This document shows positions 22,876 through 31,883 of a stretch of 35,036 nt of DNA, in pieces; the first letter of the stretch is position 1; every line of letters starts with the position of its first letter. The stretch comes from Promethearchaeota archaeon (lineage in GTDB: Archaea; Asgardarchaeota; Lokiarchaeia; Sigyniarchaeales; SOKP01), in the NCBI GenBank assembly GCA_019894955.1, contig JAGXNQ010000009.1:1974-37009 (forward strand). Direction: 5' to 3'. The notes under the pieces are model-generated. The model ran no database searches, was not told where the DNA came from, and saw nothing but the letters and a program-made list of their open reading frames with translations. The position numbers and the translations under genes were made by a program.

Positions 22876-24654
22876 CTATCGTGCTTTTTGTTTAACCATT
22901 AAGATAATTCTTTCCATATAATTTTTATAAATTGGAGGAATGAGTTTTCTTACGAACTCGACTAGGTAATCTTCATCAACTTCTTTCTTGTTTTCATTTT
23001 TAATTTTATTCTCTAACGATTTTATGAAACTGGAGTGCGTAGATCGAGGAAACACTCCTAAAAATAAGGAATACATGCTCTTACCCTTGTTTTTCCATGC
23101 TATTTCGGTGTTACCAATAAATTCTTTTATCCCCTCACGTTTTTCTTGAGTTCTCAGATGTTCTTCTCTCACATCACCATCTAAAGGAATTCCTAATCGT
23201 TCATATTGTTCCAAAGGGGCATCACTTTCTTTCATTAATTTTACTAATAATTTGATCATCTTCATTTCTAAAGTAGGATCTTCAATTGGAAGTTCTTGGT
23301 TAGGATCATTTTTTAGATCGAATAAGAGACTACCAAAAATCGTAGAAATGCTTGAGACTATATCTGGTTCTTCTATCTTCATTGTCTTACAACCTTTAGT
23401 AAAAGAAAATGGATCTGCTATTTCAGGTGTTTTTAAACTGTTGAGAGAGAAAAATCCTTTCATGTGCGTTGGCATGACGGTATATTCAAAGAGCGGTTTG
23501 TTTGAAATATCATATGAGCCTCTCATATATACGTATTCACCATTCGTGATATTAACATGGCCTCCATGAACACCAAATAGTGCAGCTTCTCTAATTTCTT
23601 TATCGATTTCAATTGTTTCTTTCAGTGATATTCCCTGCATTGTTTTAGGTCGTTTTATTTTAAAAAATTCGAGGATAGTAGGGGCAATATCAATTGCTTG
23701 CACAAGTGCTTTTCTTTTCTGGTTACAAATATTAATACGAGGATCCCAAATAAATAAAGGAATATGGGCAATTTCGTTATAAACAGGAGGTACCATTTTA
23801 CCCCAATATCCTTTTTCACCTAAAAGAAAGCCATGATCGGTAGTTATTATTAGCATTGTATCATTCCAAAGACCCATTTCATCCATCATATCCAACAATT
23901 TCCCCAATGAATTATCACACATGCTAATTGAAGCAGCATATTGCTTTCGAATGTGGTCTACTTGCTTTGGGGTTTCTACAACTGTAGCATAATCTGGCCA
24001 ATCAAAATGTGGTCCTTCATAGGTATCATCATAAAGTTCTTTATATTTCTGAGGTACAAAAAAAGGTTCATGAGGATCAAAAGTCTCAATTTGAAGAAAC
24101 CAATCATCTTCTTCCCAATTTTTTTCAATAAACTCCAAACCAAGTTTAAATGTTTTTGATTGGGGCATATCCTCTTCTTTTTGCATGTATTTACGGTTTA
24201 TCCAGTCATGGCGCCAATTCTGAGTTCCCATTTTTGCTGATGTTACGTGTTGGGGGATTTCTGGGTTTTTTATTTCCCCTTTCCATAAATCTCCTTCATG
24301 TCCTCTTACGAGTTCATAGCTATTATATCGATTGTGATATGTAGCACCTCCATCTTCCCAATAATGGTAATGATCACTCACCAGATGCGTGTATATGCCT
24401 TTTTTACTTAATAGGGATGGTAAAGATTCATCAAAGGGTTCTAAAGGACCCCAACTTCTATGTAAGAAATTATATCTGCCCGTGTGATGTTCTCTTCTTG
24501 CGGGCATGCACGGTAAACTCCCAGAATAGCAGTTATCAAAAATCACGGTTTTATTTGCTAATCGTTTAAAATTAGGAGCGTGCACCCATTCACAACCATA
24601 GGGAGGTAAAAAACGTCTATTTAATGTATCAAACAATACCATTATTACTTTCAT
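22876..24654 (-). CDS. Formylglycine-type sulfatase
   Basis: An alkaline-phosphatase-fold sulfatase that should remove sulfate esters from carbohydrates. The metal motif is VLFDTLNRRFLPPYG (D9), the active-site sequence GSLPCMPARRE contains C-x-P-x-R (C49 to be oxidised to formylglycine, R53), with HTGR following. Further ligands are DPHEPFF and TTDHGFLLGEKGYWGK. The length of 592 residues is normal for a carbohydrate sulfatase. There is no signal peptide, so it acts inside the cell, unlike many bacterial ones. No formylglycine-generating enzyme or anaerobic sulfatase maturase lies in this window; it must be elsewhere if the enzyme is active. It is divergent from the MFS transporter across 138 bases, which probably share a control region. 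Confidence 0.93.
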   Translation of the reverse strand: MKVIMVLFDTLNRRFLPPYGCEWVHAPNFKRLANKTVIFDNCYSGSLPCMPARREHHTGRYNFLHRSWGPLEPFDESLPSLLSKKGIYTHLVSDHYHYWEDGGATYHNRYNSYELVRGHEGDLWKGEIKNPEIPQHVTSAKMGTQNWRHDWINRKYMQKEEDMPQSKTFKLGLEFIEKNWEEDDWFLQIETFDPHEPFFVPQKYKELYDDTYEGPHFDWPDYATVVETPKQVDHIRKQYAASISMCDNSLGKLLDMMDEMGLWNDTMLIITTDHGFLLGEKGYWGKMVPPVYNEIAHIPLFIWDPRINICNQKRKALVQAIDIAPTILEFFKIKRPKTMQGISLKETIEIDKEIREAALFGVHGGHVNITNGEYVYMRGSYDISNKPLFEYTVMPTHMKGFFSLNSLKTPEIADPFSFTKGCKTMKIEEPDIVSSISTIFGSLLFDLKNDPNQELPIEDPTLEMKMIKLLVKLMKESDAPLEQYERLGIPLDGDVREEHLRTQEKREGIKEFIGNTEIAWKNKGKSMYSLFLGVFPRSTHSSFIKSLENKIKNENKKEVDEDYLVEFVRKLIPPIYKNYMERIILMVKQKAR

Positions 24655-24668
24655 ATCAAAACCTAATC

Positions 24669-24734
24669 TTCTATAGTTATATTAAATTACACAAAATAAT
24701 ATGAATAATTACTATATTAATTATATCTATAGAA
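24669..24734. promoter_or_regulatory. Inverted repeat in the sulfatase/MFS divergent promoter region
   Basis: TTCTATAG (24669-24676) and CTATAGAA (24727-24734) form an eight-base inverted repeat with half-sites about 58 bases apart, centred between the two divergent starts. Paired half-sites here could serve one regulator controlling both genes. The region is very AT-rich, so a chance match is possible. Confidence 0.3.
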
Positions 24735-24792
24735 ATAATTCTCAGAACACATTAAAACTATAATTATAATTTTACAATTTGAATAAACTATC

Positions 24793-26199
24793 ATGTTAAA
24801 ATCAGATATCATCAAATCCGAAAAATCATATAATAAGCTTATATGGCCATTATATTTTGTAAATGGATTTAATTCCATCGCATTTGGCGGATTAATTATC
24901 ATAATCGTACCTTTATCCTCGCTTTTTTGGCCAGCTGAAGATTATCATGCATTAGAAATGGGTATTTTGGTAACAACGCTTTTTTGGGCTTCCTCAATTA
25001 CTGGCATTGTCTTTGGATGGATAATCGATAGATACTCTCGCATAAAAACCCTATTTATCATTTCACTTATTAGAGGTATAAGCATGATAATGCTTGGTTT
25101 TGCAACGGTTGGTCAAGGATTAGCAACATGGTGGTACTTTTTTATATTTGTTTTAATATTTGCCTTTTCCTCAGGGGGAAGTTATCCAGCTATGATATCA
25201 TTATCGAATGATATTGTTCCACAAAAAGACCGTTCTAAATTTTTTGGATATCTATCAATATTTGGGTCCATATTCATGATGTCAGGCTTTTTATTATCTG
25301 GAGGTTTGGTGGAATATGGATATTGGCGTTTTTATTTCATAGTTATTGGATTAGCGGTCTTATGTGCAGGATTGCTGTTTTTCTTTTATGTAAAAGAACC
25401 CAAGAGAGGAATTCAGAGTAAAGAATTACAATCTGTCTTGACTGATGATAATATTGAATATGATTTCAAGCTTAATAGAGAAATGATCCGAAAAACAATG
25501 CTAAGTAAAACAAATATTACTGCTCTTGTTGAGGGTATTTTTACTAATGTCTTTATGGGAAGTTTAGATATGATTATTTTGCCATATCTTCAATCTGTCC
25601 ATAATATTTCTCCATTAGTCACTGGATTATTTATCATTATCTTTGGAGGAACAGGTAGAGTTTTTGGTCAAATTCTACTCGCTCGATTTTCTGACAAGGC
25701 TGCTTTAAAGAATAGCATTAAACGCATTCATTTCATAATAATAGCATTAGTGGGAGGATCTGTAACATTTCTTCTAATGTTTTTCATTCCATTACCATTC
25801 TTCTCTGAAGAAGAGGGAGCAAATATATTTATCTTCTTTTCTTATCCAGCAGCAATTTTAATGGGGATCTTAATATTTTTTAGTGATGGTATTTCTTCAC
25901 TTTACATGATTAATCAACCACCCATAATTCAAGAAATAAATTTACCCGAAGCACAAGCCCAAATTACCTCTTGGAATCAGTTTTTAGAACATATCGGATA
26001 TGGGTTGGGTCCTTTGATTGCAGGTATCGCTATCACCTTATTCGGCCAAGATTATCAAATTAGCGCGACATTAATCGCACTTTTTAATATTCCTGGTGTT
26101 ATTTTTTGGATATTGTCAACAAAATGGTATCCTAAAGATAAGCAGGAAATCTCTGAAATACTTAAAGATAGAGCGGTTATTTTGAATTCTCGAAAATGA
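24793..26199 (+). CDS. Major facilitator superfamily transporter
   Basis: A 468-residue secondary transporter with twelve predicted membrane helices. The MFS A-motif lies between helices 2 and 3 (GWIIDRYSRIKTLFI), and a related element in the second half (ARFSDKAALKNS) marks the internal repeat. The central cytoplasmic loop (about 200-235) is hydrophilic, as expected. The gene is divergent from the sulfatase with 138 bases between starts and lies in a locus with GH2 and a beta-helix protein, so uptake of an oligosaccharide or its breakdown product is likely. The actual substrate is unknown. No ribosome binding site is visible; the transcript may be leaderless. Confidence 0.9.
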   Translation: MLKSDIIKSEKSYNKLIWPLYFVNGFNSIAFGGLIIIIVPLSSLFWPAEDYHALEMGILVTTLFWASSITGIVFGWIIDRYSRIKTLFIISLIRGISMIMLGFATVGQGLATWWYFFIFVLIFAFSSGGSYPAMISLSNDIVPQKDRSKFFGYLSIFGSIFMMSGFLLSGGLVEYGYWRFYFIVIGLAVLCAGLLFFFYVKEPKRGIQSKELQSVLTDDNIEYDFKLNREMIRKTMLSKTNITALVEGIFTNVFMGSLDMIILPYLQSVHNISPLVTGLFIIIFGGTGRVFGQILLARFSDKAALKNSIKRIHFIIIALVGGSVTFLLMFFIPLPFFSEEEGANIFIFFSYPAAILMGILIFFSDGISSLYMINQPPIIQEINLPEAQAQITSWNQFLEHIGYGLGPLIAGIAITLFGQDYQISATLIALFNIPGVIFWILSTKWYPKDKQEISEILKDRAVILNSRK

Positions 26200-26254
26200 T
26201 AAATTATATACAAAGAAGCGGAAAATAAATAAGATTTTTTTTTTTCCTAATCAT

Positions 26255-26710
26255 ATGAATAATGGAGAATCAAATTCTGATTTTATCAAACAAATAAACG
26301 CTAAAATTGAATATTATGAAGACCGAATTAATTCGGGCATATTTTTAAATGTTAATAATGAACGTGATATATCAGAAATATTTGGTGTCTTAGATTACCT
26401 AAAAGAGAAATTCAAAAGATGGAACAACCGAAATATATTTAATTATTCAGGAGACTTATTCAAAGATGAATCAATTCTCGTGATTGGAGCCGCAGATGAA
26501 GAGGAAGCTAAAATAATTATAATCACTGTATACTTAAAGATATTAATTAAAGAACAGAAAATACAATTTACATCCAAATATAAATCGATTACTGAATTAG
26601 AATTATTTTTACAGGGAGAAATAACTAAAAACCTCAAAAATGGTTATCCCGATGATCGATTGTTCGAAAAAGAATTACGTGATCATTTAAATAAAATCAT
26701 TGAGGAATAA
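26255..26710 (+). CDS. Soluble alpha-helical/alpha-beta protein of unknown function
   Basis: A 151-residue acidic product. An N-terminal helix (IKQINAKIEYYEDRINSG), a second helix (VLDYLKEKFKRWNN), a strand (ESILVIGAADEEEAKIIIITVYLKILIK) and a C-terminal helix (FEKELRDHLNKIIEE) are suggested. No signal peptide, membrane segment or metal motif is seen. The segment SILVIGAADEEEAKIIII is hydrophobic enough to form a central strand-helix. It follows the MFS transporter by 55 bases on the same strand and could share its transcript, but I recognise no family. Confidence 0.7.
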   Translation: MNNGESNSDFIKQINAKIEYYEDRINSGIFLNVNNERDISEIFGVLDYLKEKFKRWNNRNIFNYSGDLFKDESILVIGAADEEEAKIIIITVYLKILIKEQKIQFTSKYKSITELELFLQGEITKNLKNGYPDDRLFEKELRDHLNKIIEE

Positions 26711-26824
26711 CGTTTATTTAAAATTATAAGCAGTTAAAGAATTAAGAATATAAGCTTGTCTGATTATTCGAGTTTACTAAATACTATCTGTTGATTTTAA
26801 ATAGTTATTCCATGATAATAGTTC

Positions 26825-27115
26825 ATGAGCACTCAAATTGAATTAATAGATAAAAAGTATGATAATTTTTCTGAAATTTTACCTATATTGGATATGGGAC
26901 ATAAGTATCGAATTAGAAATGAAATGAAGGATACCATATATATTGAACCAGCTCTTATTGATAACCATTATCATATTACCATAATTAAACATTCTGCTTT
27001 AGCAAAACGATTATCAAAACCAGTTTCAAAAGAATACATGCAAAGGATAATTTACTATTTAGGTTTTAAATTTAATAGTTGTACATGTGATATTTCTATT
27101 TCTTCTAGGCGCTAA
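26825..27115 (+). CDS. Small protein of unknown function
   Basis: A 96-residue product with mixed composition: a helix (DNFSEILPILDMG), then strands (IYIEPALIDNHYHITIIKHS) and a helix containing KRLSKPVSKEYMQRIIYYLGF, ending in NSCTCDISISSRR with two cysteines. The strand-turn-strand around YIEPALIDNHYHITII suggests a small beta-rich domain. No membrane helix or signal peptide. It stands between two other short plus-strand genes; the gap to the GYD gene is about 50 bases. No family recognised. Confidence 0.65.
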   Translation: MSTQIELIDKKYDNFSEILPILDMGHKYRIRNEMKDTIYIEPALIDNHYHITIIKHSALAKRLSKPVSKEYMQRIIYYLGFKFNSCTCDISISSRR

Positions 27116-27168
27116 AACTTTGGTGAAACTGGACAAAAATATATATTTTCGAGAATCATCACTTGCAT

Positions 27169-27462
27169 ATGCCAATATACATGCTTGCAACAAAATTGCA
27201 AAATCCTGAATTAGTGGAGAAAAGGAAGGAAACTGGTGAAAAGTGGTTAAAAATAGTAAAAGAAAAACTACCAGACATCAAGTGGATAGCACACTATGCA
27301 ATTCTTGGACCCTACGATTTTATAGATATTTTTGAAGCGAAAAATGAAAAAGAAGCGGCGAAGGTTTCACTATTGTCACGAGCACGAGGAGCTGTTTTTG
27401 CAGAAAGTTGGACAGCTATTCCTTACAAAGATTTCCTTGATTTGATAAAAGAACTAGATTAA
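27169..27462 (+). CDS. GYD-domain protein
   Basis: A small single-domain protein of the GYD family (dimeric alpha/beta ferredoxin-like fold), common in archaea and bacteria, whose biochemical role is not settled. The product reads MPIYMLATKLQNPELVEKRKE, then LPDIKWIAHYAILGPYDFIDIFEAKNEKEAAKVSLLSRARG, where GPYDFIDIFEA is the eponymous G-x-Y-D motif. ATG 27169 is preferred; TTG 27163 would add two residues. It ends five bases from the end of the convergent 2H phosphoesterase gene. Confidence 0.9.
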   Translation: MPIYMLATKLQNPELVEKRKETGEKWLKIVKEKLPDIKWIAHYAILGPYDFIDIFEAKNEKEAAKVSLLSRARGAVFAESWTAIPYKDFLDLIKELD

Positions 27463-27467
27463 CTTTT

Positions 27468-28010
27468 TTACTGCCCAGTAAATTTAAATTTATGCTTTAA
27501 TTGCCCTATAGACCCTGTAGGTTCATAGATTAGTGTTAAATTATCAATTTCGATTTCCCAATTAAAATTTCTGAAAGCCAAGAATTTCATAATGGCGCCT
27601 ATATTGTTTTCAGTAACATCGGTATAAGCTAATGAAATATGAGGCACCCAAACATTAGGATGATAATATGGAACAATGCCCTTAGAAACAGGTTCAATCG
27701 TATTGAATATAGTTTCATGGTGGTTTATCAAATCCAAATCCTTTGTTACCGCAATGAAGATGATAAGTGATTTTCCTGAAAAGATGCCAAGACGTGAAGT
27801 TCTAATAATAAAGGGTGAAATATTTTCGGAAATTTCTTTCATTTTTTCTGCTATAATATCCCAATCATAATCTTCAACCACTTGCCATGAGAAATGTGGA
27901 AACGGAGTCACTTTTATACCTGTTAATCCGAACTTAGTCTCAAGTTCACGCCATATATCCTCAACCATTTTATAGTGGCTATCATCTAATAACGAAACAA
28001 GACCATGCAT
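27468..28010 (-). CDS. 2H phosphoesterase (2'-5' RNA ligase / LigT-like)
   Basis: The two catalytic H-x-S/T motifs of the 2H superfamily are present: PHFSW (H39, S41) and PHISLAY (H124, S126), in the proper spacing for the two-fold symmetric LigT fold. The product is 180 residues, typical for the family. Members hydrolyse or join 2'-5' or cyclic phosphodiester bonds in RNA or nucleotides; which reaction occurs here is unknown. The ATG at 28010 faces an intergenic region with a strong inverted repeat (28073-28097). It converges with the GYD gene. Confidence 0.85.
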   Translation of the reverse strand: MHGLVSLLDDSHYKMVEDIWRELETKFGLTGIKVTPFPHFSWQVVEDYDWDIIAEKMKEISENISPFIIRTSRLGIFSGKSLIIFIAVTKDLDLINHHETIFNTIEPVSKGIVPYYHPNVWVPHISLAYTDVTENNIGAIMKFLAFRNFNWEIEIDNLTLIYEPTGSIGQLKHKFKFTGQ

Positions 28011-28072
28011 AATGATAATGATAGCATTTTTTAATTTAAAAATTTTAAAAGATTTATTCTCCCAAATTAAAA

Positions 28073-28097
28073 TTGTCGTTAGCTACCCTAACGACAA
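28073..28097. promoter_or_regulatory. Perfect ten-base-pair inverted repeat
   Basis: TTGTCGTTAG, a five-base loop CTACC and CTAACGACAA form the strongest palindrome in the window. It is unusual in having G/C bases in an otherwise very AT-rich intergenic stretch. It lies 63 bases upstream of the 2H phosphoesterase start (minus strand) and about 195 bases upstream of the gene at 28293. It could be an operator of a dimeric regulator or encode an RNA hairpin. On the minus strand the stem is followed only by AATTTTAATTTG, so a rho-type bacterial terminator is not indicated. Confidence 0.6.
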
Positions 28098-28292
28098 AAA
28101 TATTTACACTATAAAAAGGGGGATAATAGGTTCAAAATTCTGGTTTTCAATCCATCTCACTATTTATTATTTGTTTATTCATGAAAAAGACTAAGAAAAA
28201 GTGTAAAATCAATCCATAAATCTTTCAATTATAAAGAGAACTAATTTTATACATGTTTCTTATCATAAATATGCATAAATTAGAGGTTAAAA

Positions 28293-28502
28293 ATGAAAGT
28301 AAAAAGAAAAATCAAAGAAGAGTTTGAGAATCAGATGGGGTTGAAGGAATGCGATCTCGAAGATCCAAAATACTTAAACCAATCGCGAGAATCTATTGAT
28401 GGTAAGTGTAAAAATTTCTATGAAGATGAATTTAATTGCAAATTAACAATAGATTCCAAAAATGATAGAATAGTCAAATCTGAATGCGAAAAAGAGAATT
28501 GA
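28293..28502 (+). CDS. Small charged, cysteine-containing protein of unknown function
   Basis: A 69-residue hydrophilic product, rich in Glu, Lys and Asp, with four cysteines (near residues 19, 33, 43 and 65). It starts MKVKRKIKEEFENQMGLKECDLEDP. The start is supported by GAGGT (28283-28287), five bases before the ATG. The cysteine spacing does not form a CxxC pair, so a metal site would need folding; a disulfide is another possibility. It precedes the long helical protein gene by 61 bases on the same strand and may be co-transcribed. No family recognised. Confidence 0.65.
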   Translation: MKVKRKIKEEFENQMGLKECDLEDPKYLNQSRESIDGKCKNFYEDEFNCKLTIDSKNDRIVKSECEKEN

Positions 28503-28563
28503 ATAATGGACAATTTAATTGAAAAATTGAAAAAGAAGTGTTAATAATATTTATTGAAGTTAT

Positions 28564-30009
28564 ATGAGTAGTTCATCAAAACAAAAAACCATTGATGCCT
28601 TAAGAAAGGGATATACCCCCGTAGAGCTTAGTCCAAAAGCAAACCTAACAAATTCTTACAAAAATCTGTTTAAACCTCTAGTTAACAGAAAAGATTTTAA
28701 TACGTTTTTTGAGCTGTTTGAAACGGATGATGTAATCTTGAGAGCTTGGAGTTTTTTAGGCATACATCATGTGTTAGAGGAAAATTCTGTTTATCAAGAA
28801 GATAGAATAGAGAAAATACAAGATATTATTTTAAAGGTTTTAAAGGATGAGAGAGATATTACATATTATGGTGGCTCAGCTGAACTTCGAACCACGTTAC
28901 GTGAACACCACGTTAGACGAGTTTGCGAATTAGATCCAAAATTAAATCTTAAACCAGCATTAGAGTATTGCTCAAGGTTTGAGAAAATGAATGATAGTGT
29001 AGTTTCAGATCTTATTGAAAATATTATCTCTAAATCTGCTGATGAAAACATTGAATCCTTAATTTTAAGAATAGCTAGTAACACGAGTGTAAGAGATTTT
29101 CATCTCAAAAATCAAATGGTTAAATCATTTGAAAACTTGTCTGATAAGAGAGAAGTTAAAAATTTAAGTGAAATCACTACTCTCTTCAAGACATACCTGA
29201 AACAAATAAAAGAAAATAAAATTACGGATCAAGATTTCCTAAAAAGCGTAAAATCATTGCAAGAAACAATTTTCAGGGTTGGTGCGATATTGGGTTTAGC
29301 AATTGAAGAGGAAACGCTAGAATTTATAAATTCGTTGAAGTATCCATACAGTTCGTTAGATCTCGTAGCAAAAAGATACGAAAACAATGAAAAATTCGTA
29401 TCTACAATTTTAACAAAATTAAAAGAAACTAAAAATCCTAACTTCATTGCAGAAATCCTAAAAGCAATCTTGGTTTTAAAAGATAAAATTGATAATTGGA
29501 AGGAGATAATAATCGAAAATGTAAAAGAATTTCACATTGTTGATGGTTTTCTCATCGAAGATATGCAAGAATCAAATCTTATCAACCCAAAGTTGATTTT
29601 AGATATGTTTAATGAAGGGGGACAATGGTCATTGGAATTCATAAGAGAGTTTTTTGATGAAAATTCTAATTTACTCGAAGAGTGGTCAGAAGTAAAGCGC
29701 GAATTCGTAAAAATCTTGGAGATGCCTGTAGAAGAGACGAATAAGATGCTTCTAGATAAGAAAGAGATGATTTTCAAACTCATTATAGATCTGCAAGAAA
29801 AGAATTTGATAAATTATTGTTTAAACAATTTCAAGTCGTTTAAAGACAATAAATTAAAAAAGCTCGCTGTTTTTCCTATTCTTAAGTTCGGAGAAGATAA
29901 AATTTTAAAAGAACTGAAAGAAGAAATGAAAAAGGATGCTGATATGGCTAAGTTCGTCCTAAATTTTATTGATAGCCTAAATAGAAATGAATGGAAATTC
30001 TTTTATTGA
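28564..30009 (+). CDS. Alpha-helical HEAT/ARM-like solenoid protein of unknown function
   Basis: A 481-residue soluble, almost wholly helical protein. Irregular helical pairs are visible: FKPLVNRKDFNTFFELFETDD then RAWSFLGIHHVLEENSVYQ; IQDIILKVLKDERD then ELRTTLREHHVRRVCELDP; VSDLIENIISKSADEN and so on, ending with DNKLKKLAVFPILKFGEDKI. This resembles degenerate HEAT repeats, less regular than in the protein at 17454-18884. There is no catalytic motif, signal peptide or membrane segment. It probably serves as a protein scaffold. It follows a small charged protein gene by 61 bases and is convergent with the ABC transporter gene (about 40 bases). Confidence 0.75.
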   Translation: MSSSSKQKTIDALRKGYTPVELSPKANLTNSYKNLFKPLVNRKDFNTFFELFETDDVILRAWSFLGIHHVLEENSVYQEDRIEKIQDIILKVLKDERDITYYGGSAELRTTLREHHVRRVCELDPKLNLKPALEYCSRFEKMNDSVVSDLIENIISKSADENIESLILRIASNTSVRDFHLKNQMVKSFENLSDKREVKNLSEITTLFKTYLKQIKENKITDQDFLKSVKSLQETIFRVGAILGLAIEEETLEFINSLKYPYSSLDLVAKRYENNEKFVSTILTKLKETKNPNFIAEILKAILVLKDKIDNWKEIIIENVKEFHIVDGFLIEDMQESNLINPKLILDMFNEGGQWSLEFIREFFDENSNLLEEWSEVKREFVKILEMPVEETNKMLLDKKEMIFKLIIDLQEKNLINYCLNNFKSFKDNKLKKLAVFPILKFGEDKILKELKEEMKKDADMAKFVLNFIDSLNRNEWKFFY

Positions 30010-30050
30010 AAAATTAGAATAAATTTATAGTAAAATTTGGTTTTACAAAA

Positions 30051-31871
30051 TCAATCAATATCTTGAGAAACTTGAGTTGGTTGCCAATCAAGACTTTGAT
30101 GCTCAAAATACTGTTTATATAAATTAGCATATTTTCCTTTTTGGGAGAGTAAAGAACGATGAGTCCCCTCTTCGACAATTTTCCCGTTATCCATCACAAT
30201 TATTCGATCAGCATTTACGATAGTTGAAAGCCTATGTGCAATAATAATCGAGGTGCGATTTTCCATTAGAACTTCAAGAGCTTCTTGGATAATTGCTTCT
30301 GTGTATGCGTCAACACTTGAAGTAGCTTCATCAAGGATAAGAATTTTAGGATCAGTTAATATTGCACGAGCAAAACTAACTAATTGTTTTTGACCTGCTG
30401 ACAAACCTTTTCCCCTTTCACCGATCTGAGTTTGTAGCCCTTCGGGTAAATATTCTATTAGTTCTTCGAGGTTTACTGTTTTAATCACATTCCATAGATC
30501 TTCTTCTGATGCTTCTTGTCTACCATATCGAATATTATCTTCTATACTCCCTGAAAACAAGAAAACATCTTGCTGTACATTACCTAAATTTCGTCTATAG
30601 GTGTTTAAAGTCATATCCCTGATGTCAATTCCATCAATTTCAATTGATCCTCCTTGAAACTCATAAAATCGAGTTAAAAGTGATATCAATGAAGTTTTCC
30701 CAGCCCCTGTGTGACCCACTATAGCGATTTTTTCTCCCTTTTTAATGTGTAGATTTAATCCTTTGAAAACCCATTCATCTCCTCTATAGCAGAAGTCGAT
30801 ATCTTTAAAAATTATTTCACCTTCTAAAGAGCCAATATCATTTGCGTTTGGATTTTGTTTTACATTCGGTTTAGAATCAAGAACATCTAATATTCGCTCA
30901 TATGCTGCCATTCCTGCACTAAGGTGAGGGAAAAATGTTGAGAGAACCATTATTGGGCGGAAAAATTTCTGAATATAAAGAATAAACATAAAAATTGTTC
31001 CGGGATTTGTTATACCTTGAAAGACAAATTGACCTCCAAAATAAATGATGACTATGAGTGTAATAGCAGCAATCGTCTCCAGCACGGGACTCCACATATG
31101 AGTTGCAGCTGTTATTTTAAATCCGGCTCTAAAATATTGTTTGTTAGTTTCTTGAAACTGTCTTGAAACCGTAGCTTCTTGTCCATAACTCTTACTTACA
31201 TGTATTCCTTCAATTGATTCGACCATTGCATCATTTACACTACCAATAGCTTTTCTGTAAGCTCTACTAACAATTTTCACTAACCGTCTTAGAGAAAAAA
31301 CAAGCAAAAATATGAAAGGAATAGCAATCAAAGTCAAGAGGGCTAACGTTAGATTTAACCATAAAAGCATTCCAAAAGTCAGTACACTTATAAGAAGGTT
31401 GCCGAGAGTATCTGCTAATAAGAGCGTAGTCTCCCCAAAATCTAATGCATCATTAGATACTCTAGTATTTAATTTGCCACTTAAATGCTTATCAAAAAAA
31501 CTCATATCTTGCTCTTGTAATTTATCAAATATCTTCATTCTAAGTTTTTCCAAATAAAATGGAACAAATTTTCCTATTTCTTTGCGTCGTAAGAAGAAGA
31601 GTATCCAGATTAGAATAGAAAGCACTAAGTAGAGCCCACCTACTCCAAATATAATTAGAAAATTACTATTGATATTCGATAATTCGTCAATTGCTATTCC
31701 AATTAAAAGTGGATTTATGGTTTCCGCGATCGCATTAAAGAAGATAAAAAGTGAGATTAGAAGTATACTTTTTTTGAATGGTAAAATACTCTTGATATAT
31801 CTAGCAAATAATTCGCGATCTGAATATTCTCGTTTTTGTTCCTCATTCAGCATTCCTGCATATAGTCCCAT
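30051..31871 (-). CDS. ABC exporter subunit with intact Walker B but degenerate signature motif
   Basis: A 606-residue half-transporter: six membrane helices (about 30-320), then a nucleotide-binding domain. Walker A is GHTGAGKTS (386-394), the Q-loop QQDVF, the signature LSAGQ (490-494, where LSGGQ is normal), Walker B LILDE (511-515) with the catalytic Glu, and the switch His in IIAHRLST. Its partner gene is 12 bases upstream on the same strand and has the opposite pattern. Together they form a heterodimeric type-IV exporter like TM287/288 or BmrCD, with one degenerate ATP site. The substrate (drug, lipid or peptide) is unknown. The ATG at 31871 follows the partner's stop closely, suggesting coupled translation. 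Confidence 0.93.
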   Translation of the reverse strand: MGLYAGMLNEEQKREYSDRELFARYIKSILPFKKSILLISLFIFFNAIAETINPLLIGIAIDELSNINSNFLIIFGVGGLYLVLSILIWILFFLRRKEIGKFVPFYLEKLRMKIFDKLQEQDMSFFDKHLSGKLNTRVSNDALDFGETTLLLADTLGNLLISVLTFGMLLWLNLTLALLTLIAIPFIFLLVFSLRRLVKIVSRAYRKAIGSVNDAMVESIEGIHVSKSYGQEATVSRQFQETNKQYFRAGFKITAATHMWSPVLETIAAITLIVIIYFGGQFVFQGITNPGTIFMFILYIQKFFRPIMVLSTFFPHLSAGMAAYERILDVLDSKPNVKQNPNANDIGSLEGEIIFKDIDFCYRGDEWVFKGLNLHIKKGEKIAIVGHTGAGKTSLISLLTRFYEFQGGSIEIDGIDIRDMTLNTYRRNLGNVQQDVFLFSGSIEDNIRYGRQEASEEDLWNVIKTVNLEELIEYLPEGLQTQIGERGKGLSAGQKQLVSFARAILTDPKILILDEATSSVDAYTEAIIQEALEVLMENRTSIIIAHRLSTIVNADRIIVMDNGKIVEEGTHRSLLSQKGKYANLYKQYFEHQSLDWQPTQVSQDID

Positions 31872-31883
31872 AATATTATCACG

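Noticed and set aside
28100-28170. Possible tRNA T-arm-like sequence (GGTTCAAAATTC, then TTTTCAATCC)
   Set aside because: No acceptor stem, D-arm or anticodon arm can be drawn around it.
28012-28194. Plus-strand frame of 60 codons upstream of the gene at 28293
   Set aside because: No ribosome binding site, AT-driven composition, and the perfect inverted repeat lies inside it. More likely intergenic.
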